Positions 27,556-37,234 of a stretch of 64,000 nucleotides of DNA are shown piece after piece (position 1 is the first letter of the stretch; each line of letters starts with the position of its first letter). The stretch comes from Paenibacillus solanacearum. Lineage in GTDB: Bacteria; Bacillota; Bacilli; Paenibacillales; NBRC-103111. A model generated the notes under the pieces. That model saw only the letters and a list, made by a program, of their open reading frames with translations. It was not told where the DNA came from and searched no databases. Both the position numbers and the translations under genes were made by a program. The stretch is taken from contig NZ_CAJVAS010000002.1 of assembly GCF_910593845.1 (NCBI RefSeq), forward strand, positions 305,398-369,397, read 5' to 3'.

Positions 27556-28806
27556 TTGCCATCCGCTACTACTCATGCGGCCTGCTGCCTGGCCACATAC
27601 CGTTGTTACGATGAGAAAGCCGATTTTCATAAAAAAGCGCTCGGCATTGCCGTCGGGCTGACCGTAGGCAGTTGGACAGACCTGCCCGATGCGCGTAAAG
27701 CCGAAATGGAAAAGCATCTCGGCCGCGTCGTTCAGGTAGACGTTCACGAGCCAGCGGCTAGTGAACCGGCATCCGCCCGATACGCGGATATCCAAATCGC
27801 TTATCCCGATGTCAATTTCAGCCGTGACATTCCCGCCCTGCTCGTCACCGTATTCGGAAAGCTGTCGATGGACGGACGCATCAAGCTGATTGACCTCGAT
27901 GTCTCGGACGGCTTTCGCTCCGCCTTCCCGGGACCGCGCTTCGGCATTCAAGGCGTTCGCGACCTGCTTGGCGTCCACGACCGCCCGCTGCTGATGAGCA
28001 TATTCAAGTCTGTCATCGGCCACGATCTGCCGGCGCTGCGCGAGCAGTTTTACCAGCAGGCCGCAGGCGGCGTCGATCTGATCAAGGACGACGAGATATT
28101 GTTCGAGAACCCGCAGACGCCGATTGAACAGCGCGTCGAAGTGTGTATGGAAGCGGCGGCGCAAGCTTCGCAAGTGACCGGTCAAAAGCTGCTGTATGCG
28201 GCGAACTTGACAGGTCCGACATTCGGGCTGATCGAGCAGGCGAGAAAAGCGATCCATGCCGGCGCGAATGCGCTGCTGTTCAATGTGCTCGCATATGGAT
28301 TCGACGCCTTGAGCGAGCTGAGCCGCCACCCGGACATCCGCGTGCCGATTATGGCGCACCCTGCGCTGGCCGGCGCATATTATCCGTCTCCGTATCACGG
28401 GATCGCAGCGAACGTGCTGCTCGGCAAGCTGATGCGGCTGGCCGGTGCCGATCTCGTGCTGTTCCCTTCGCCTTACGGGTCGGTCGTCATGCCGCGCGAA
28501 GAGAACATGGCGATCAAGGAAGCGCTGCTGACCGATAGCGCCGCACCGCTGAAGCGCAGCTTCCCCGTTCCGTCTGCGGGCATTCACCCCGGCCTTGTGC
28601 CGCTCATTCTGAAAGACTTCGGCGGCGAAGTCGTCGTAAACGCCGGCGGCGGCGTACATGGTCATCCGATGGGAGCGGCAGCCGGCGGACGCGCGTTCCG
28701 CCAAGCGATTGACGGCTGTCTGGCAGGCACACCTCTCCGGCAATACGCCGCGGACGGTCATCCGGAGCTGCAGGCGGCGATCGACGCATGGGGGCTGAAA
28801 GAATGA
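27556..28806 (+). CDS. mtnW: 2,3-diketo-5-methylthiopentyl-1-phosphate enolase (RuBisCO-like)
   Basis: 416 residues from the TTG at 27556, seven bases after AGGTG; no better start is nearby. RuBisCO-like protein of methionine salvage that enolises the diketone phosphate and does not fix CO2. The carbamylated-lysine loop GGVDLIKDDE is present, as are the barrel ends LSMDGRIKLIDLD and the phosphate loop VVVNAGGGVHGHP. Its stop overlaps the start of mtnX by 4 bp (ATGA). With only 15 bp after proC it may be read from the proline transcript. Confidence 0.94.
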   Translation: MPSATTHAACCLATYRCYDEKADFHKKALGIAVGLTVGSWTDLPDARKAEMEKHLGRVVQVDVHEPAASEPASARYADIQIAYPDVNFSRDIPALLVTVFGKLSMDGRIKLIDLDVSDGFRSAFPGPRFGIQGVRDLLGVHDRPLLMSIFKSVIGHDLPALREQFYQQAAGGVDLIKDDEILFENPQTPIEQRVEVCMEAAAQASQVTGQKLLYAANLTGPTFGLIEQARKAIHAGANALLFNVLAYGFDALSELSRHPDIRVPIMAHPALAGAYYPSPYHGIAANVLLGKLMRLAGADLVLFPSPYGSVVMPREENMAIKEALLTDSAAPLKRSFPVPSAGIHPGLVPLILKDFGGEVVVNAGGGVHGHPMGAAAGGRAFRQAIDGCLAGTPLRQYAADGHPELQAAIDAWGLKE

Positions 28807-29459
28807 GCAAGCAGCGCGTCATCTTTTGCGACTTTGACGGCACCATCACCGTCAACGATAACATCGTTGCGATCATGAAGCATTTTCAGCCGCCCGGTTG
28901 GGACGAGCTGGTTCAGCAAGTCATATCGAAGCAAATCTCGGTTCGCGAAGGCGTAGGGCGTATGTTCGCCCTGCTCCCTGCTTCCCGCAAGCAGGAAGTG
29001 ATCGATTACGCGATCGGCAACGTAACGATCCGCGCCGGCTTTCAGGAACTGCTCGATTACTGCCGCCGGGAGAACATTATTTTCTACGTGACCAGCGGTG
29101 GGATCGACTTTTTCGTGTATCCGGTTTTATCGGCATTTCCGATTCCGAAAGATCACATTTATTGCAACGGGAGCGACTTTAGCGGCAGCCATATCCGTAT
29201 TGTGTGGCCTCATGCGTGCGACGAGCACTGCCATAACGATTGCGGCATGTGCAAGACGGCCATTATCCGTTCGTTCCCTGCCGAAGCGCATGAGCGTATT
29301 TTGATCGGCGACAGCGTAACCGACTTCGAAGGAGCGAAGCTCGTCGACGTTGTGTTCGCCCGTTCCCATCTGGTGCAGCTGTGCGAGGATTTGAAGCTGA
29401 ATTATTATCCCTTTGACGATTTCTTCGATGTCGTCAAGCGGCTAGAGGAGATGAAATAG
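28803..29459 (+). CDS. mtnX: 2-hydroxy-3-keto-5-methylthiopentenyl-1-phosphate phosphatase
   Basis: 218 residues, ATG at 28803 inside the end of mtnW. HAD-superfamily phosphatase: motif I FCDFDGTITVND with both catalytic Asp, motif II YVTSGGIDFFV, and motif III-IV ILIGDSVTDFEGAK. A Cys-rich segment ACDEHCHNDCGMCK near 140-155 is a feature of the MtnX family. It makes the dihydroxyketone that the dioxygenase MtnD would use next; mtnD is not in this window. Confidence 0.94.
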   Translation: MSKQRVIFCDFDGTITVNDNIVAIMKHFQPPGWDELVQQVISKQISVREGVGRMFALLPASRKQEVIDYAIGNVTIRAGFQELLDYCRRENIIFYVTSGGIDFFVYPVLSAFPIPKDHIYCNGSDFSGSHIRIVWPHACDEHCHNDCGMCKTAIIRSFPAEAHERILIGDSVTDFEGAKLVDVVFARSHLVQLCEDLKLNYYPFDDFFDVVKRLEEMK

Positions 29460-29460
29460 C

Positions 29461-30105
29461 GTGAGTTTCAGCGATATTCGATTGGAAGAGAAGCAGCAGG
29501 CGTTTGCCGAGCTGCGCGAGATTAAGACGCTGCTGGCCTCGCGCGGCATGTTTCCGGGTACGAGCGGCAACCTGTCGATCCGTACAGGCGCCTTCGCGAA
29601 GGAACAGTTCGCCTTCGCCATTACAGCCAGCGGCAAAGACAAGTCCGTCAATACGCCGTCCGATTATTTGCTCGTCGATCAGGACGGGAAACCGATTGAA
29701 GCGACGGGCCTGAAGCCGTCGGCAGAAACGCTCATTCATTGCGAGATCTACAAGCATACCGGTTGCGGCGCGATTTTCCACGTCCATACGGTGTTCAACA
29801 ATTTGGCATCCGAGCTGTTCTGGGAACGCGGCTCGATTCCGGTCGACGGCGTCGAGCTGATCAAAGCGTTCAACATCTGGGAAGAAGAGGCGCAGATCGA
29901 AATCCCGATCCTGCCCAACTACGCGGATATTCCGCGGATCGCCGAGCTGGTCGAAGGCGCGATCCAGCCGCGCATCCCCGGCATCATGCTGCGCAAGCAC
30001 GGGATCTATGCCTGGGGCGCCAACGCCTTCGAAGCCAAACGTCATCTGGAAGCGTTCGAATTTTTGTTCGAGTACGTCTACCGCTGGGCTTTGCTGAACA
30101 AATAG
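29461..30105 (+). CDS. mtnB: Methylthioribulose-1-phosphate dehydratase
   Basis: 214 residues from the GTG at 29461, one base after the mtnX stop, with GAGGAG upstream inside mtnX. Class II aldolase/adducin fold: GTSGNLSIRTG, the second-strand Lys in ITASGKDK, metal His pair in IFHVHTVFN, and a later KHGIYAWG with the third His. Dehydrates methylthioribulose 1-phosphate to the diketone phosphate, so it acts before MtnW. A strong terminator follows, so the mtnWXB unit ends here. Confidence 0.94.
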   Translation: MSFSDIRLEEKQQAFAELREIKTLLASRGMFPGTSGNLSIRTGAFAKEQFAFAITASGKDKSVNTPSDYLLVDQDGKPIEATGLKPSAETLIHCEIYKHTGCGAIFHVHTVFNNLASELFWERGSIPVDGVELIKAFNIWEEEAQIEIPILPNYADIPRIAELVEGAIQPRIPGIMLRKHGIYAWGANAFEAKRHLEAFEFLFEYVYRWALLNK

Positions 30106-30128
30106 AGCTTACGGGCCAACCGAAACCT

Positions 30129-30167
30129 AACTCCCGAACGCATAAAGTGTGTTACGGGAGTTTTTCT
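30129..30167 (+). terminator. Terminator after mtnB
   Basis: ACTCCCG plus AACGCA, a short loop, TGTGTT plus ACGGGAGT, then TTTTTCTT; the two stacked stems allow one G-T pair. It lies 24 bp past the mtnB stop. Confidence 0.9.
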
Positions 30168-30278
30168 TGCGCTCCGATCTTGCCGCTCAGGCAACGCGCC
30201 CGGCCCAAGATACCGCTCAGAGATCGAACCAGTGCAATAAGCCATCGCTCAATTTTCCCATGTAAAAGAGGTATACGC

Positions 30279-31100
30279 ATGCAGTTGGAGAAGCCCTTGC
30301 CTGCAAGAACGATTCGCGCCCGAGCGCTTGCAAGCCACCCTTTGTTTCATCATTTCGTCATCGTCCTCATTATCCTGAACGCCATTCTCGTTGGAATGGA
30401 GACGTATCCCGCGCTTTACGAGCCCCACGAGCGGTTGTTTTACTGGGCGGACCGCGTGCTGCTGTGGCTTTTTACGGTGGAGCTGGGGCTGCGGATTTGG
30501 GCCGCGCGCCCGCTTCATTCTTTTTTCAAGGACGGTTGGAACGTATTTGATCTTCTGATTGTGCTCAGCGGACATTTGTTTACCGATACAAGCCTGATAA
30601 CCCTTCTGCGTATCCTGCGGATCTTGCGGGTGCTGCGGGCCATCTCAGCCATTCCTTCACTGCGGCGAATCGTGAACGCCCTTCTGCTCACGATACCGGC
30701 GCTCGGGAATATCACGCTGCTTCTCAGCCTGCTGTTCTACATTTTCGCCGTCATCGGAACGAACCTGTTCTCTGCGCTCGAACCGGAATATTTTGGCTCG
30801 CTGCATCAATCGCTGCTGACGCTGTTTCAGATCATTCTGGTCGATGGCGTAATGGACATTGTGCGTCCGCTGCTGGACGTGATGCCGTGGTCCTGGATTT
30901 ATTTTGTCGTGTTTATACTGCTTGGCACCTTCGTGATTTTCAACTTGTTCGTCGGCGTCATCGTCAGCAATATAGAGAAGGTCGAACGTGAGGACCGGGA
31001 AGAAGACCATGCGGAATTGGCTGCACTGCGGACCGATCTGAAGTTCATGCGCGATGAGCTTCGCGAGATCAAACAGCTCTTGGAAAAGAATCGCGAATGA
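30279..31100 (+). CDS. Voltage-gated cation channel, BacNav (NaChBac)-like, divergent filter
   Basis: 273 residues from the ATG at 30279, preceded by AAGAGGT; the frame is open far upstream but overlaps mtnB and the terminator there. One six-helix channel subunit: S1 about 21-42, S2 about 55-75, S3 about 88-100, S4 with Arg at 111, 114, 117 and 120, S5 about 143-165, S6 about 206-231. The pore loop begins SLLTLFQIIL as in NaChBac, but then reads VDGVMD where NaChBac has LESWAS. So Glu is replaced by Asp189 and the conserved Trp is missing. A charged coiled coil at 232-270 fits the tetramer-forming tail of this family. Ion preference cannot be predicted safely. It lies alone between two terminators. 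Confidence 0.9.
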   Translation: MQLEKPLPARTIRARALASHPLFHHFVIVLIILNAILVGMETYPALYEPHERLFYWADRVLLWLFTVELGLRIWAARPLHSFFKDGWNVFDLLIVLSGHLFTDTSLITLLRILRILRVLRAISAIPSLRRIVNALLLTIPALGNITLLLSLLFYIFAVIGTNLFSALEPEYFGSLHQSLLTLFQIILVDGVMDIVRPLLDVMPWSWIYFVVFILLGTFVIFNLFVGVIVSNIEKVEREDREEDHAELAALRTDLKFMRDELREIKQLLEKNRE

Positions 31101-31158
31101 TCGCCGCAATGATCTGCAATCCCCAGTTTTCATGAACGACCCCGACCACTTAAGCGGC

Positions 31159-31194
31159 AAAAAAGGCTTTGATCTATGCGATCAAAGCCTTTTC
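31159..31194. terminator. Bidirectional terminator between channel gene and pyrE
   Basis: AAAAGGCTTTGATC, a 5-base loop and its full complement, flanked by A and T runs, between the convergent channel gene and pyrE. It can serve both strands. Confidence 0.93.
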
Positions 31195-31206
31195 CATACT
31201 GCCTTA

Positions 31207-31863
31207 TTATTTTCCGTATTCGCTCGGGCTTGCGCTCCACGCCTTGAGCGCACTCAAGTCTTTCTCCTGAATGCTGCCTTGCTGCAGCGCTACGTCCAGC
31301 AGCGAGCTGTAGTTCGTCAATGTGCCGTAAGGAATGCCCGCGCCTTCGAACGCTTCCTTCGCCTTTTGGAACTGGTACGAGAAGATCGCGAGGACGCTGA
31401 GCGCTTGTCCGCCTGCCTCGTTGACCGCTTGCGCCACTTTGAGGGAGCTTCCTCCCGTCGAGATCAGATCCTCGATCACGACGGTTTTCTGGCCTTTCAG
31501 CAGCATGCCTTCGATCAAATTTTCTTTGCCGTGCCCTTTCGCTTTGTCGCGCACGTAAATCATCGGCAATCCGAGCTTTTGCGCCACGAACGCAGCATGC
31601 GGAATGCCGCCCGTAGCGGCACCTGCGATCACTTCGGCATCCGGATGAAGCTCGCGGATCAAAGATACGAAGCCTTCCGCGATCCGGTCACGCACGTCGG
31701 GGTAAGAGATCGTCAGACGGTTGTCGCAGTAGATCGGCGATTTCAAGCCGGATGTCCATGTAAACGGCTGATCCGGACGAAGCGCCACGGCATTGATGCG
31801 CAGCAGGTCGGTTGCAATTTGCGCGGCAAGCTGCGGGCGGGTCGGAATAGTAATCGTGCTCAT
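31207..31863 (-). CDS. pyrE: Orotate phosphoribosyltransferase
   Basis: 218 residues, ATG at 31863 after AAGGAG. Joins orotate to PRPP to give OMP. The PRPP-binding signature KTVVIEDLISTGGSS is clear, with the flexible-loop lysines in DKAKGHGKENLIEG and the substrate start FTWTSGLKSPIYCDNR. Last gene of the pyr operon, 16 bp after pyrF, ending at a bidirectional terminator. Confidence 0.97.
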   Translation of the reverse strand: MSTITIPTRPQLAAQIATDLLRINAVALRPDQPFTWTSGLKSPIYCDNRLTISYPDVRDRIAEGFVSLIRELHPDAEVIAGAATGGIPHAAFVAQKLGLPMIYVRDKAKGHGKENLIEGMLLKGQKTVVIEDLISTGGSSLKVAQAVNEAGGQALSVLAIFSYQFQKAKEAFEGAGIPYGTLTNYSSLLDVALQQGSIQEKDLSALKAWSASPSEYGK

Positions 31864-31879
31864 CTGTTTAGCAACTCCT

Positions 31880-32632
31880 TCATTCGTTCCTATATTCGTT
31901 CGATACGGTTACCGATGCGATGATCGACTCGAGCGCTTCCCGAGGATCGGGAGCTGCCGTAATCGGTCGCCCGATGACTACGTAGTCGGTTCCTTGCGCG
32001 AACGCTTCGGCCGGGGTCATGACCCGCGACTGGTCTCCGATAGCGGCACCGGCCGGACGAATGCCCGGCGTCACGGTAACAAACGACGTACCGCAGCTTT
32101 GTTTAATGCGGACCACTTCCAGCGGCGAAGCAACAACGCCGTCCAGACCGGCCGCTTTGGTGAGATCTGCATAGCGGAGTACCGCATCCTCTACCGTGCC
32201 GGCAATGCCGATTTCGTCGTTCATGACCGTTTGGCTTGTGCTTGTCAGCTGCGTCACTCCGATCACGATCGGCTTTCCTTTCGCCCCGGACGCAAGCCCT
32301 TTGTCTACGCCCTCCATCGCCGCTTCCATCATCTGTTTGCCGCCCGCCGCATGCACGTTGAACATATCGACACCCAGTCTTGTAATGCTTTCCGCGCCGC
32401 CTTTGACCGTATTCGGAATATCGTGCATTTTCAAATCCAGAAAGATGTTGTACCCCAGCTCTTTGAGCTTGCTTACAAACTGGGGACCGGCGCTGTAAAA
32501 AAGCTGCATGCCCACTTTGACATAGCAAGGGATGCCCTGCAGCGATCGTATGAGCGTTTCCGCCTGCTCGGCGTGAGCGTAATCGAGCGCGACCATCATG
32601 CGCTCCGCCACTTGCTTGTTTGTCGTCGTCAT
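31880..32632 (-). CDS. pyrF: Orotidine 5'-phosphate decarboxylase
   Basis: 250 residues, ATG at 32632 after GAAGGAGG. TIM-barrel enzyme converting OMP to UMP. MVALDYAHAEQAE at the first strand, the catalytic Asp-Lys-x-x-Asp array in FLDLKMHDIPNTV, and the phosphate loop VTPGIRPAG and DYVVIGRPIT. In B. subtilis pyrK and pyrD lie between carB and pyrF; here only 113 bp separate them. Confidence 0.97.
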   Translation of the reverse strand: MTTTNKQVAERMMVALDYAHAEQAETLIRSLQGIPCYVKVGMQLFYSAGPQFVSKLKELGYNIFLDLKMHDIPNTVKGGAESITRLGVDMFNVHAAGGKQMMEAAMEGVDKGLASGAKGKPIVIGVTQLTSTSQTVMNDEIGIAGTVEDAVLRYADLTKAAGLDGVVASPLEVVRIKQSCGTSFVTVTPGIRPAGAAIGDQSRVMTPAEAFAQGTDYVVIGRPITAAPDPREALESIIASVTVSNEYRNE

Positions 32633-32690
32633 CTGTTTCGTGCGCCTCCTTCAACGTCTCATCCTGGAATTTTTCAAGCCCAATCAAGGG

Positions 32691-32735
32691 ATTAGCACAG
32701 CATCACGCCCTTCTTGCGCGAGACACTGTGCTAAT
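32691..32735 (-). other. Intercistronic inverted repeat between carB and pyrF
   Basis: ATTAGCACAG (32691-32700) and its exact complement CTGTGCTAAT (32726-32735) with a 25-base loop. On the transcribed minus strand no T run follows, so it looks like an RNA stem for processing or stability and not a terminator. It occupies the place where pyrK and pyrD are found in Bacillus. Confidence 0.6.
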
Positions 32736-32745
32736 TCGGATGTTG

Positions 32746-35700
32746 TTATGCTTGATGCGCAGGCATCGGCGTCGATTGGAAGTAAATCGCTTCGAGCACG
32801 TGCAGCAGCGCATTGACCGTATCCAAGCTCGTCAAGCACACGACCCCGTTCTCCACCGCTTCACGGCGGATGCGGAATCCGTCACGCTCCGGCTTTTTGC
32901 CTTTGGTGAGCGTATTGACGACAAAGTGCGCTTCGCCGTTGCGGATGAGATCAAGGATGTTCGGCGAGCCTTCGCTCAGCTTGTTGACGCGGTTCACGCG
33001 CAAGCCTGCTTCTTCCAGCGCTGTCGCCGTTCCGCCCGTAGCGACGATGCGATAGCCCAGGCGGTCGAAGCCGCGCAAGATTTCCGTCGCTTCCGCTTTG
33101 TCCTTGTCTGCAACTGTCGCAATAATCGCACCGGTTGGCGGCACCTTCATGCCGGAGCCGATCAAGCCTTTGTACAGCGCCTTGGCGAACGTTTTGTCGC
33201 GGCCCATGACTTCGCCGGTCGATTTCATCTCCGGTCCGAGCGTCGTGTCTACACGGCGCAGCTTCGCGAAGGAGAATACCGGCACTTTTACGGACACATA
33301 ATTGTCCTCAGGCCACAGCCCGGTTTCATAGCCCATGCCGGCCAGCGTTTCGCCCATGATGACACGCGTTGCCACATTGGCCATCGGAATTTTGGTCACT
33401 TTGCTCAGGAAAGGAACCGTACGCGAGGACCGCGGATTCACTTCGATGACATATACTTCGTCTTTATAAATAACGAACTGGATGTTGACCAGACCGACAA
33501 CCTGCAGCCCTCTGGCGATTTTAACCGTAATGTCGATAATTTTTTGCTTGATCTCTTCGGATACGGTTTGCGGCGGATAGACCGCGATCGAGTCGCCGGA
33601 GTGAACGCCGGCTCTTTCGATATGCTCCATGATGCCCGGAATGAGCACCGTATCTTTGTCGCAAATCGCGTCGACTTCCACTTCTTTACCGAGCATGTAA
33701 CGGTCGATCAGTACCGGATGCTCCGGATTGATTTTCACCGCATATTCCATGTAGCTCAGCAGCTCTTCATCGGAATATACGATTTCCATCGCGCGTCCGC
33801 CAAGCACGTAAGATGGACGCACCAGCACCGGATAACCGAAGTTCGCCGCCATGCCGACCGCTTGATCGACGGAAGTGACCGTGCCGCCCGGCGGCTGTGC
33901 AATATCGAGTGTGCGCAGCAGCACTTCGAACTTTTTGCGGTCTTCCGCGGCGTCAATGTTCTCCAGATCCGTTCCGAGAATGCGCACGCCGGCTTTGGCC
34001 AGCGGAGCTGCAAGGTTGATCGCCGTTTGGCCGCCGAACTGGACGATAACGCCGATCGGCTGCTCGCGTTCGATCACGTTCATGACATCTTCGAAGAACA
34101 GCGGCTCGAAGTACAGACGGTCCGATGTGTTGAAGTCCGTCGACACGGTCTCCGGGTTATTGTTGATGATAACCGCTTCGTACCCGGCCGCTTGAATCGC
34201 CCACACCGCATGTACGGTGGAGTAGTCGAACTCGATCCCTTGACCGATCCGGATTGGGCCGGAGCCAAGCACAACGACCTTTTGTTTGACCGTTTCTTTG
34301 ACTTCGTCTTCCGTTTCGTACGTCGAGTAATAGTAAGGCGTCGTCGCTTCAAACTCGGCCGCGCACGTGTCTACCATTTTGTATACCGGCTTGAGTCCGA
34401 AGCTGAGACGGTAGGAACGCACGTCCGCTTCCTGCGTGAAGTTCAGTCCTTTATCGGCTGCGCGGCGCAGCTCGGCAATCGCGCGATCCGTGAAGCCTTT
34501 GCGTTTTGCCTGATACAGCAGTTCTTCCGTCAGCTCCGGCTGCTGCAGCTCGGCCTCGAACTTGATGAGTCCTTCCAGCTTGTGCAGGAACCACCAGTCG
34601 ACCTTCGTCAAATCTTGTAGCTGCTGCACGGTATAACCGCGGCGGAGCGCTTCGGCGATCAGGAAAATCCGCTCGTCGTCCGGTTTGATCAGACGCTGCT
34701 CCAGCGTCTCTTGATCCAGCGCTTCAGCGTCTTTCAGGTACAGCCGGTTTACGCCGATTTCGAGGGAGCGAATCGCTTTATGGATCGATTCCTCGAACGT
34801 GCGGCCGATAGCCATCACTTCCCCGGTCGCTTTCATCTGTGTGCCGAGCTTCCGATTTGCCGCCGTAAATTTATCGAACGGCCAACGCGGAATTTTCGAT
34901 ACGATGTAATCCAGCGTAGGCTCGAAGCATGCGTACGTTTGACCCGTTACCGGGTTGACGATTTCGTCCAGTGTATAGCCGATAGCGATTTTGGCCGCCA
35001 TCTTGGCGATCGGATACCCGGTCGCTTTGGAAGCGAGCGCAGAGGAGCGGCTCACCCGCGGGTTCACTTCGATAACATAATATTGATAGCTGTGCGGATC
35101 GAGCGCGAACTGGACGTTACAGCCGCCTTCGATGCTCAGCGCGCGAATAATTTTGAGCGAAGCCGAACGCAGCATTTGGTACTCGCGGTCGGAGAGCGTC
35201 TGGCTCGGCGCGACAACGATGCTGTCACCCGTATGTACGCCGACCGGATCGAAGTTCTCCATGTTACATACGACGATACAGTTGTCGTTGGCGTCGCGCA
35301 TCACTTCGTATTCGACTTCTTTCATGCCGGCGATGCTTTTCTCAATCAAGCATTGACCGATCGGGCTGTAGCGAATACCGGACGATACGGTTTCCAGCAG
35401 CTCTTCCTCGTTCGCGCAAATACCGCCGCCGGTACCGCCGAGCGTATAGGCAGGACGGACGATGATCGGGTAGCCGATTTCGTTTGCAAAATCGACGGCT
35501 TCCTGTACGGTCGTCACGATCGTGCTGTCCGGTACCGGCTGCTCCAGCTCGCGCATCAGATCGCGGAACAAGTCGCGGTCTTCCGCCTTCTCGATTGCCG
35601 TCAGCTGCGTTCCGAGCAGCTTCACGTTCTCGCGCTCGAGCACGCCTGCGCGGGCAAGCTCAACCGCCATGTTCAGGCCGGTTTGGCCTCCAAGCGTCGG

Positions 35701-35961
35701 CAGCAAGCCGTCCGGGCGCTCCTGACGAATGATTTGCGTGACGAAATCGAGCGTAATCGGCTCGATATATACTTTGTCCGCCATGTTCGTATCGGTCATG
35801 ATCGTGGCCGGGTTGCTGTTGATCAGTACGACTTCGAAGCCTTCTTCTTTCAATGCCTGGCAAGCCTGCGTTCCGGCATAATCGAACTCGGCCGCTTGTC
35901 CGATGACGATCGGACCGGAACCGATGACGAGAATCTTTTTGAGTGTATTATTTTTCGGCAT
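32746..35961 (-). CDS. carB: Carbamoyl-phosphate synthase large subunit
   Basis: 1071 residues, full family length. Makes carbamoyl phosphate from bicarbonate, ammonia passed from CarA and two ATP. Two homologous ATP-grasp halves: [21 protein letters not shown] begins the first and [19 protein letters not shown] the second. The MGS-fold allosteric domain follows at about 940-1060, with [16 protein letters not shown]. The ATG at 35961 lies inside the end of carA (14 bp overlap). As pyrAB in the pyr operon it probably serves pyrimidine synthesis mainly. Confidence 0.98.
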   Translation of the reverse strand: MPKNNTLKKILVIGSGPIVIGQAAEFDYAGTQACQALKEEGFEVVLINSNPATIMTDTNMADKVYIEPITLDFVTQIIRQERPDGLLPTLGGQTGLNMAVELARAGVLERENVKLLGTQLTAIEKAEDRDLFRDLMRELEQPVPDSTIVTTVQEAVDFANEIGYPIIVRPAYTLGGTGGGICANEEELLETVSSGIRYSPIGQCLIEKSIAGMKEVEYEVMRDANDNCIVVCNMENFDPVGVHTGDSIVVAPSQTLSDREYQMLRSASLKIIRALSIEGGCNVQFALDPHSYQYYVIEVNPRVSRSSALASKATGYPIAKMAAKIAIGYTLDEIVNPVTGQTYACFEPTLDYIVSKIPRWPFDKFTAANRKLGTQMKATGEVMAIGRTFEESIHKAIRSLEIGVNRLYLKDAEALDQETLEQRLIKPDDERIFLIAEALRRGYTVQQLQDLTKVDWWFLHKLEGLIKFEAELQQPELTEELLYQAKRKGFTDRAIAELRRAADKGLNFTQEADVRSYRLSFGLKPVYKMVDTCAAEFEATTPYYYSTYETEDEVKETVKQKVVVLGSGPIRIGQGIEFDYSTVHAVWAIQAAGYEAVIINNNPETVSTDFNTSDRLYFEPLFFEDVMNVIEREQPIGVIVQFGGQTAINLAAPLAKAGVRILGTDLENIDAAEDRKKFEVLLRTLDIAQPPGGTVTSVDQAVGMAANFGYPVLVRPSYVLGGRAMEIVYSDEELLSYMEYAVKINPEHPVLIDRYMLGKEVEVDAICDKDTVLIPGIMEHIERAGVHSGDSIAVYPPQTVSEEIKQKIIDITVKIARGLQVVGLVNIQFVIYKDEVYVIEVNPRSSRTVPFLSKVTKIPMANVATRVIMGETLAGMGYETGLWPEDNYVSVKVPVFSFAKLRRVDTTLGPEMKSTGEVMGRDKTFAKALYKGLIGSGMKVPPTGAIIATVADKDKAEATEILRGFDRLGYRIVATGGTATALEEAGLRVNRVNKLSEGSPNILDLIRNGEAHFVVNTLTKGKKPERDGFRIRREAVENGVVCLTSLDTVNALLHVLEAIYFQSTPMPAHQA

Positions 35962-37126
35962 AGTGCAATTCCCCTTTCGATGCGGATGCCGGCGTTCCGC
36001 CGCCTGCTTGGTAGGCTGCGGCGATTTGCGCCTGGCGCGGCTGAGCCGAGCTGTTCTGTTTGTGTTCGCGGATCATGCTCAGGAAATCGTCGAACAGGTA
36101 GCTTGAATCGAACGGTCCCGGTGCGGCTTCCGGATGATATTGAACCGAGAACGCCGGGTGTTGTTTATGTCGCAACCCTTCGATCGTGCGGTCGTTATTG
36201 TTGATGTGCGTAACTTCCAGTTGCGTACCCGCAATGGACTCTTCCTTTACCGTGTAGCCGTGGTTCTGGGAAGTGATGTAGCAGCGGCCGGTTTGCAAAT
36301 CTTTCACCGGGTGGTTGCCGCCGCGGTGGCCGAATTTGAGCTTCTCCGTATCGGCGCCGCTCGCCAGCGCGAACAGCTGATGGCCGAGACAGATGCCGAA
36401 GATCGGAAATTCGCCGAGCAGCTCGGCGATCATGTTCGCCGCATGCGGTACATCTTTCGGGTCCCCAGGGCCGTTGGACAGCAGAATGCCGTCCGGCGCC
36501 AGGCGGCGGATTTGATCAGCCGTCGCATCCTGCGGCACGATCACGACATCGCAGCCCCGCTTGGTCAAGTCGCGGAGAATGCCGCTCTTGGAGCCGAAAT
36601 CGACCAGGACGACGCGCTCCTTGCTGCCAGGGCTCGAATACACGCTCTTCGTGGAGACGCGGGATACTTGATCGATCATCAGCGGCGTCGCCTTCATCTG
36701 TTCCAACAGCTCTTCCACACGCACGTTCGATGTTGTCAAAATCCCCTTCATGACGCCATGATGACGAATGCGGCGCGTCAGCATCCGGGTGTCGATCCCG
36801 CTGATGCCGATGATGCCGTACTCTTTGAGCAGGCTGTCCAGCGAATATTCCGCTCTCCAGTTGCTCGGCACGATTTCGTGTTCGCGAACGACGAAGCCGT
36901 GAATGTAGGGGCGAATCGATTCGAAATCGTCGCGGGCAATGCCGTAATTCCCAATCAGCGGGTATGTCATCGTCACGATTTGTCCGCAATAGGACGGATC
37001 GGACAGTACCTCTTGATATCCTGTAATCCCTGTATTAAAAACGACCTCGCCTACCGAGCTACCTTCGCTCCCGAATGCTTTGCCGGTAAACAATGTACCG
37101 TCTTCCAACAACAATCTTGCCTGCAT
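35948..37126 (-). CDS. carA: Carbamoyl-phosphate synthase small subunit (glutaminase)
   Basis: 392 residues from the ATG at 37126, nine bases after GGGAG; the TTG three codons earlier is too close to that site. N-terminal CPSase domain ([19 protein letters not shown]) and a class I glutamine amidotransferase domain with nucleophile Cys in [12 protein letters not shown] and His-x-Glu in [11 protein letters not shown]. Feeds ammonia through a tunnel to CarB. The last 25 residues are a hydrophilic tail that overlaps the carB start. Confidence 0.97.
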   Translation of the reverse strand: MQARLLLEDGTLFTGKAFGSEGSSVGEVVFNTGITGYQEVLSDPSYCGQIVTMTYPLIGNYGIARDDFESIRPYIHGFVVREHEIVPSNWRAEYSLDSLLKEYGIIGISGIDTRMLTRRIRHHGVMKGILTTSNVRVEELLEQMKATPLMIDQVSRVSTKSVYSSPGSKERVVLVDFGSKSGILRDLTKRGCDVVIVPQDATADQIRRLAPDGILLSNGPGDPKDVPHAANMIAELLGEFPIFGICLGHQLFALASGADTEKLKFGHRGGNHPVKDLQTGRCYITSQNHGYTVKEESIAGTQLEVTHINNNDRTIEGLRHKQHPAFSVQYHPEAAPGPFDSSYLFDDFLSMIREHKQNSSAQPRQAQIAAAYQAGGGTPASASKGELHYAEK

Positions 37127-37234
37127 CGATTTCAACTCCCTTAGCTGTTAGTACAAACGCGTCTGCCGAACCAGTTTTTCTACCGTAGCCCTATGTCCGG
37201 CCTGCTTGATGCCTGATGATGAACGATTCCCGAA

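Noticed and set aside
29739..30278. Upstream extension of the channel frame, overlapping mtnB
   Set aside because: It crosses mtnB in another frame and the terminator at 30129-30167; a proper start with AAGAGGT is at 30279.
32620..36204. Very long plus-strand open frames (666 and 497 codons) opposite carB
   Set aside because: They lie fully antisense to the well-conserved carB and the start of carA, have no ribosome binding sites and no protein-like patterns; codon bias of GC-rich genes keeps the opposite frame open.
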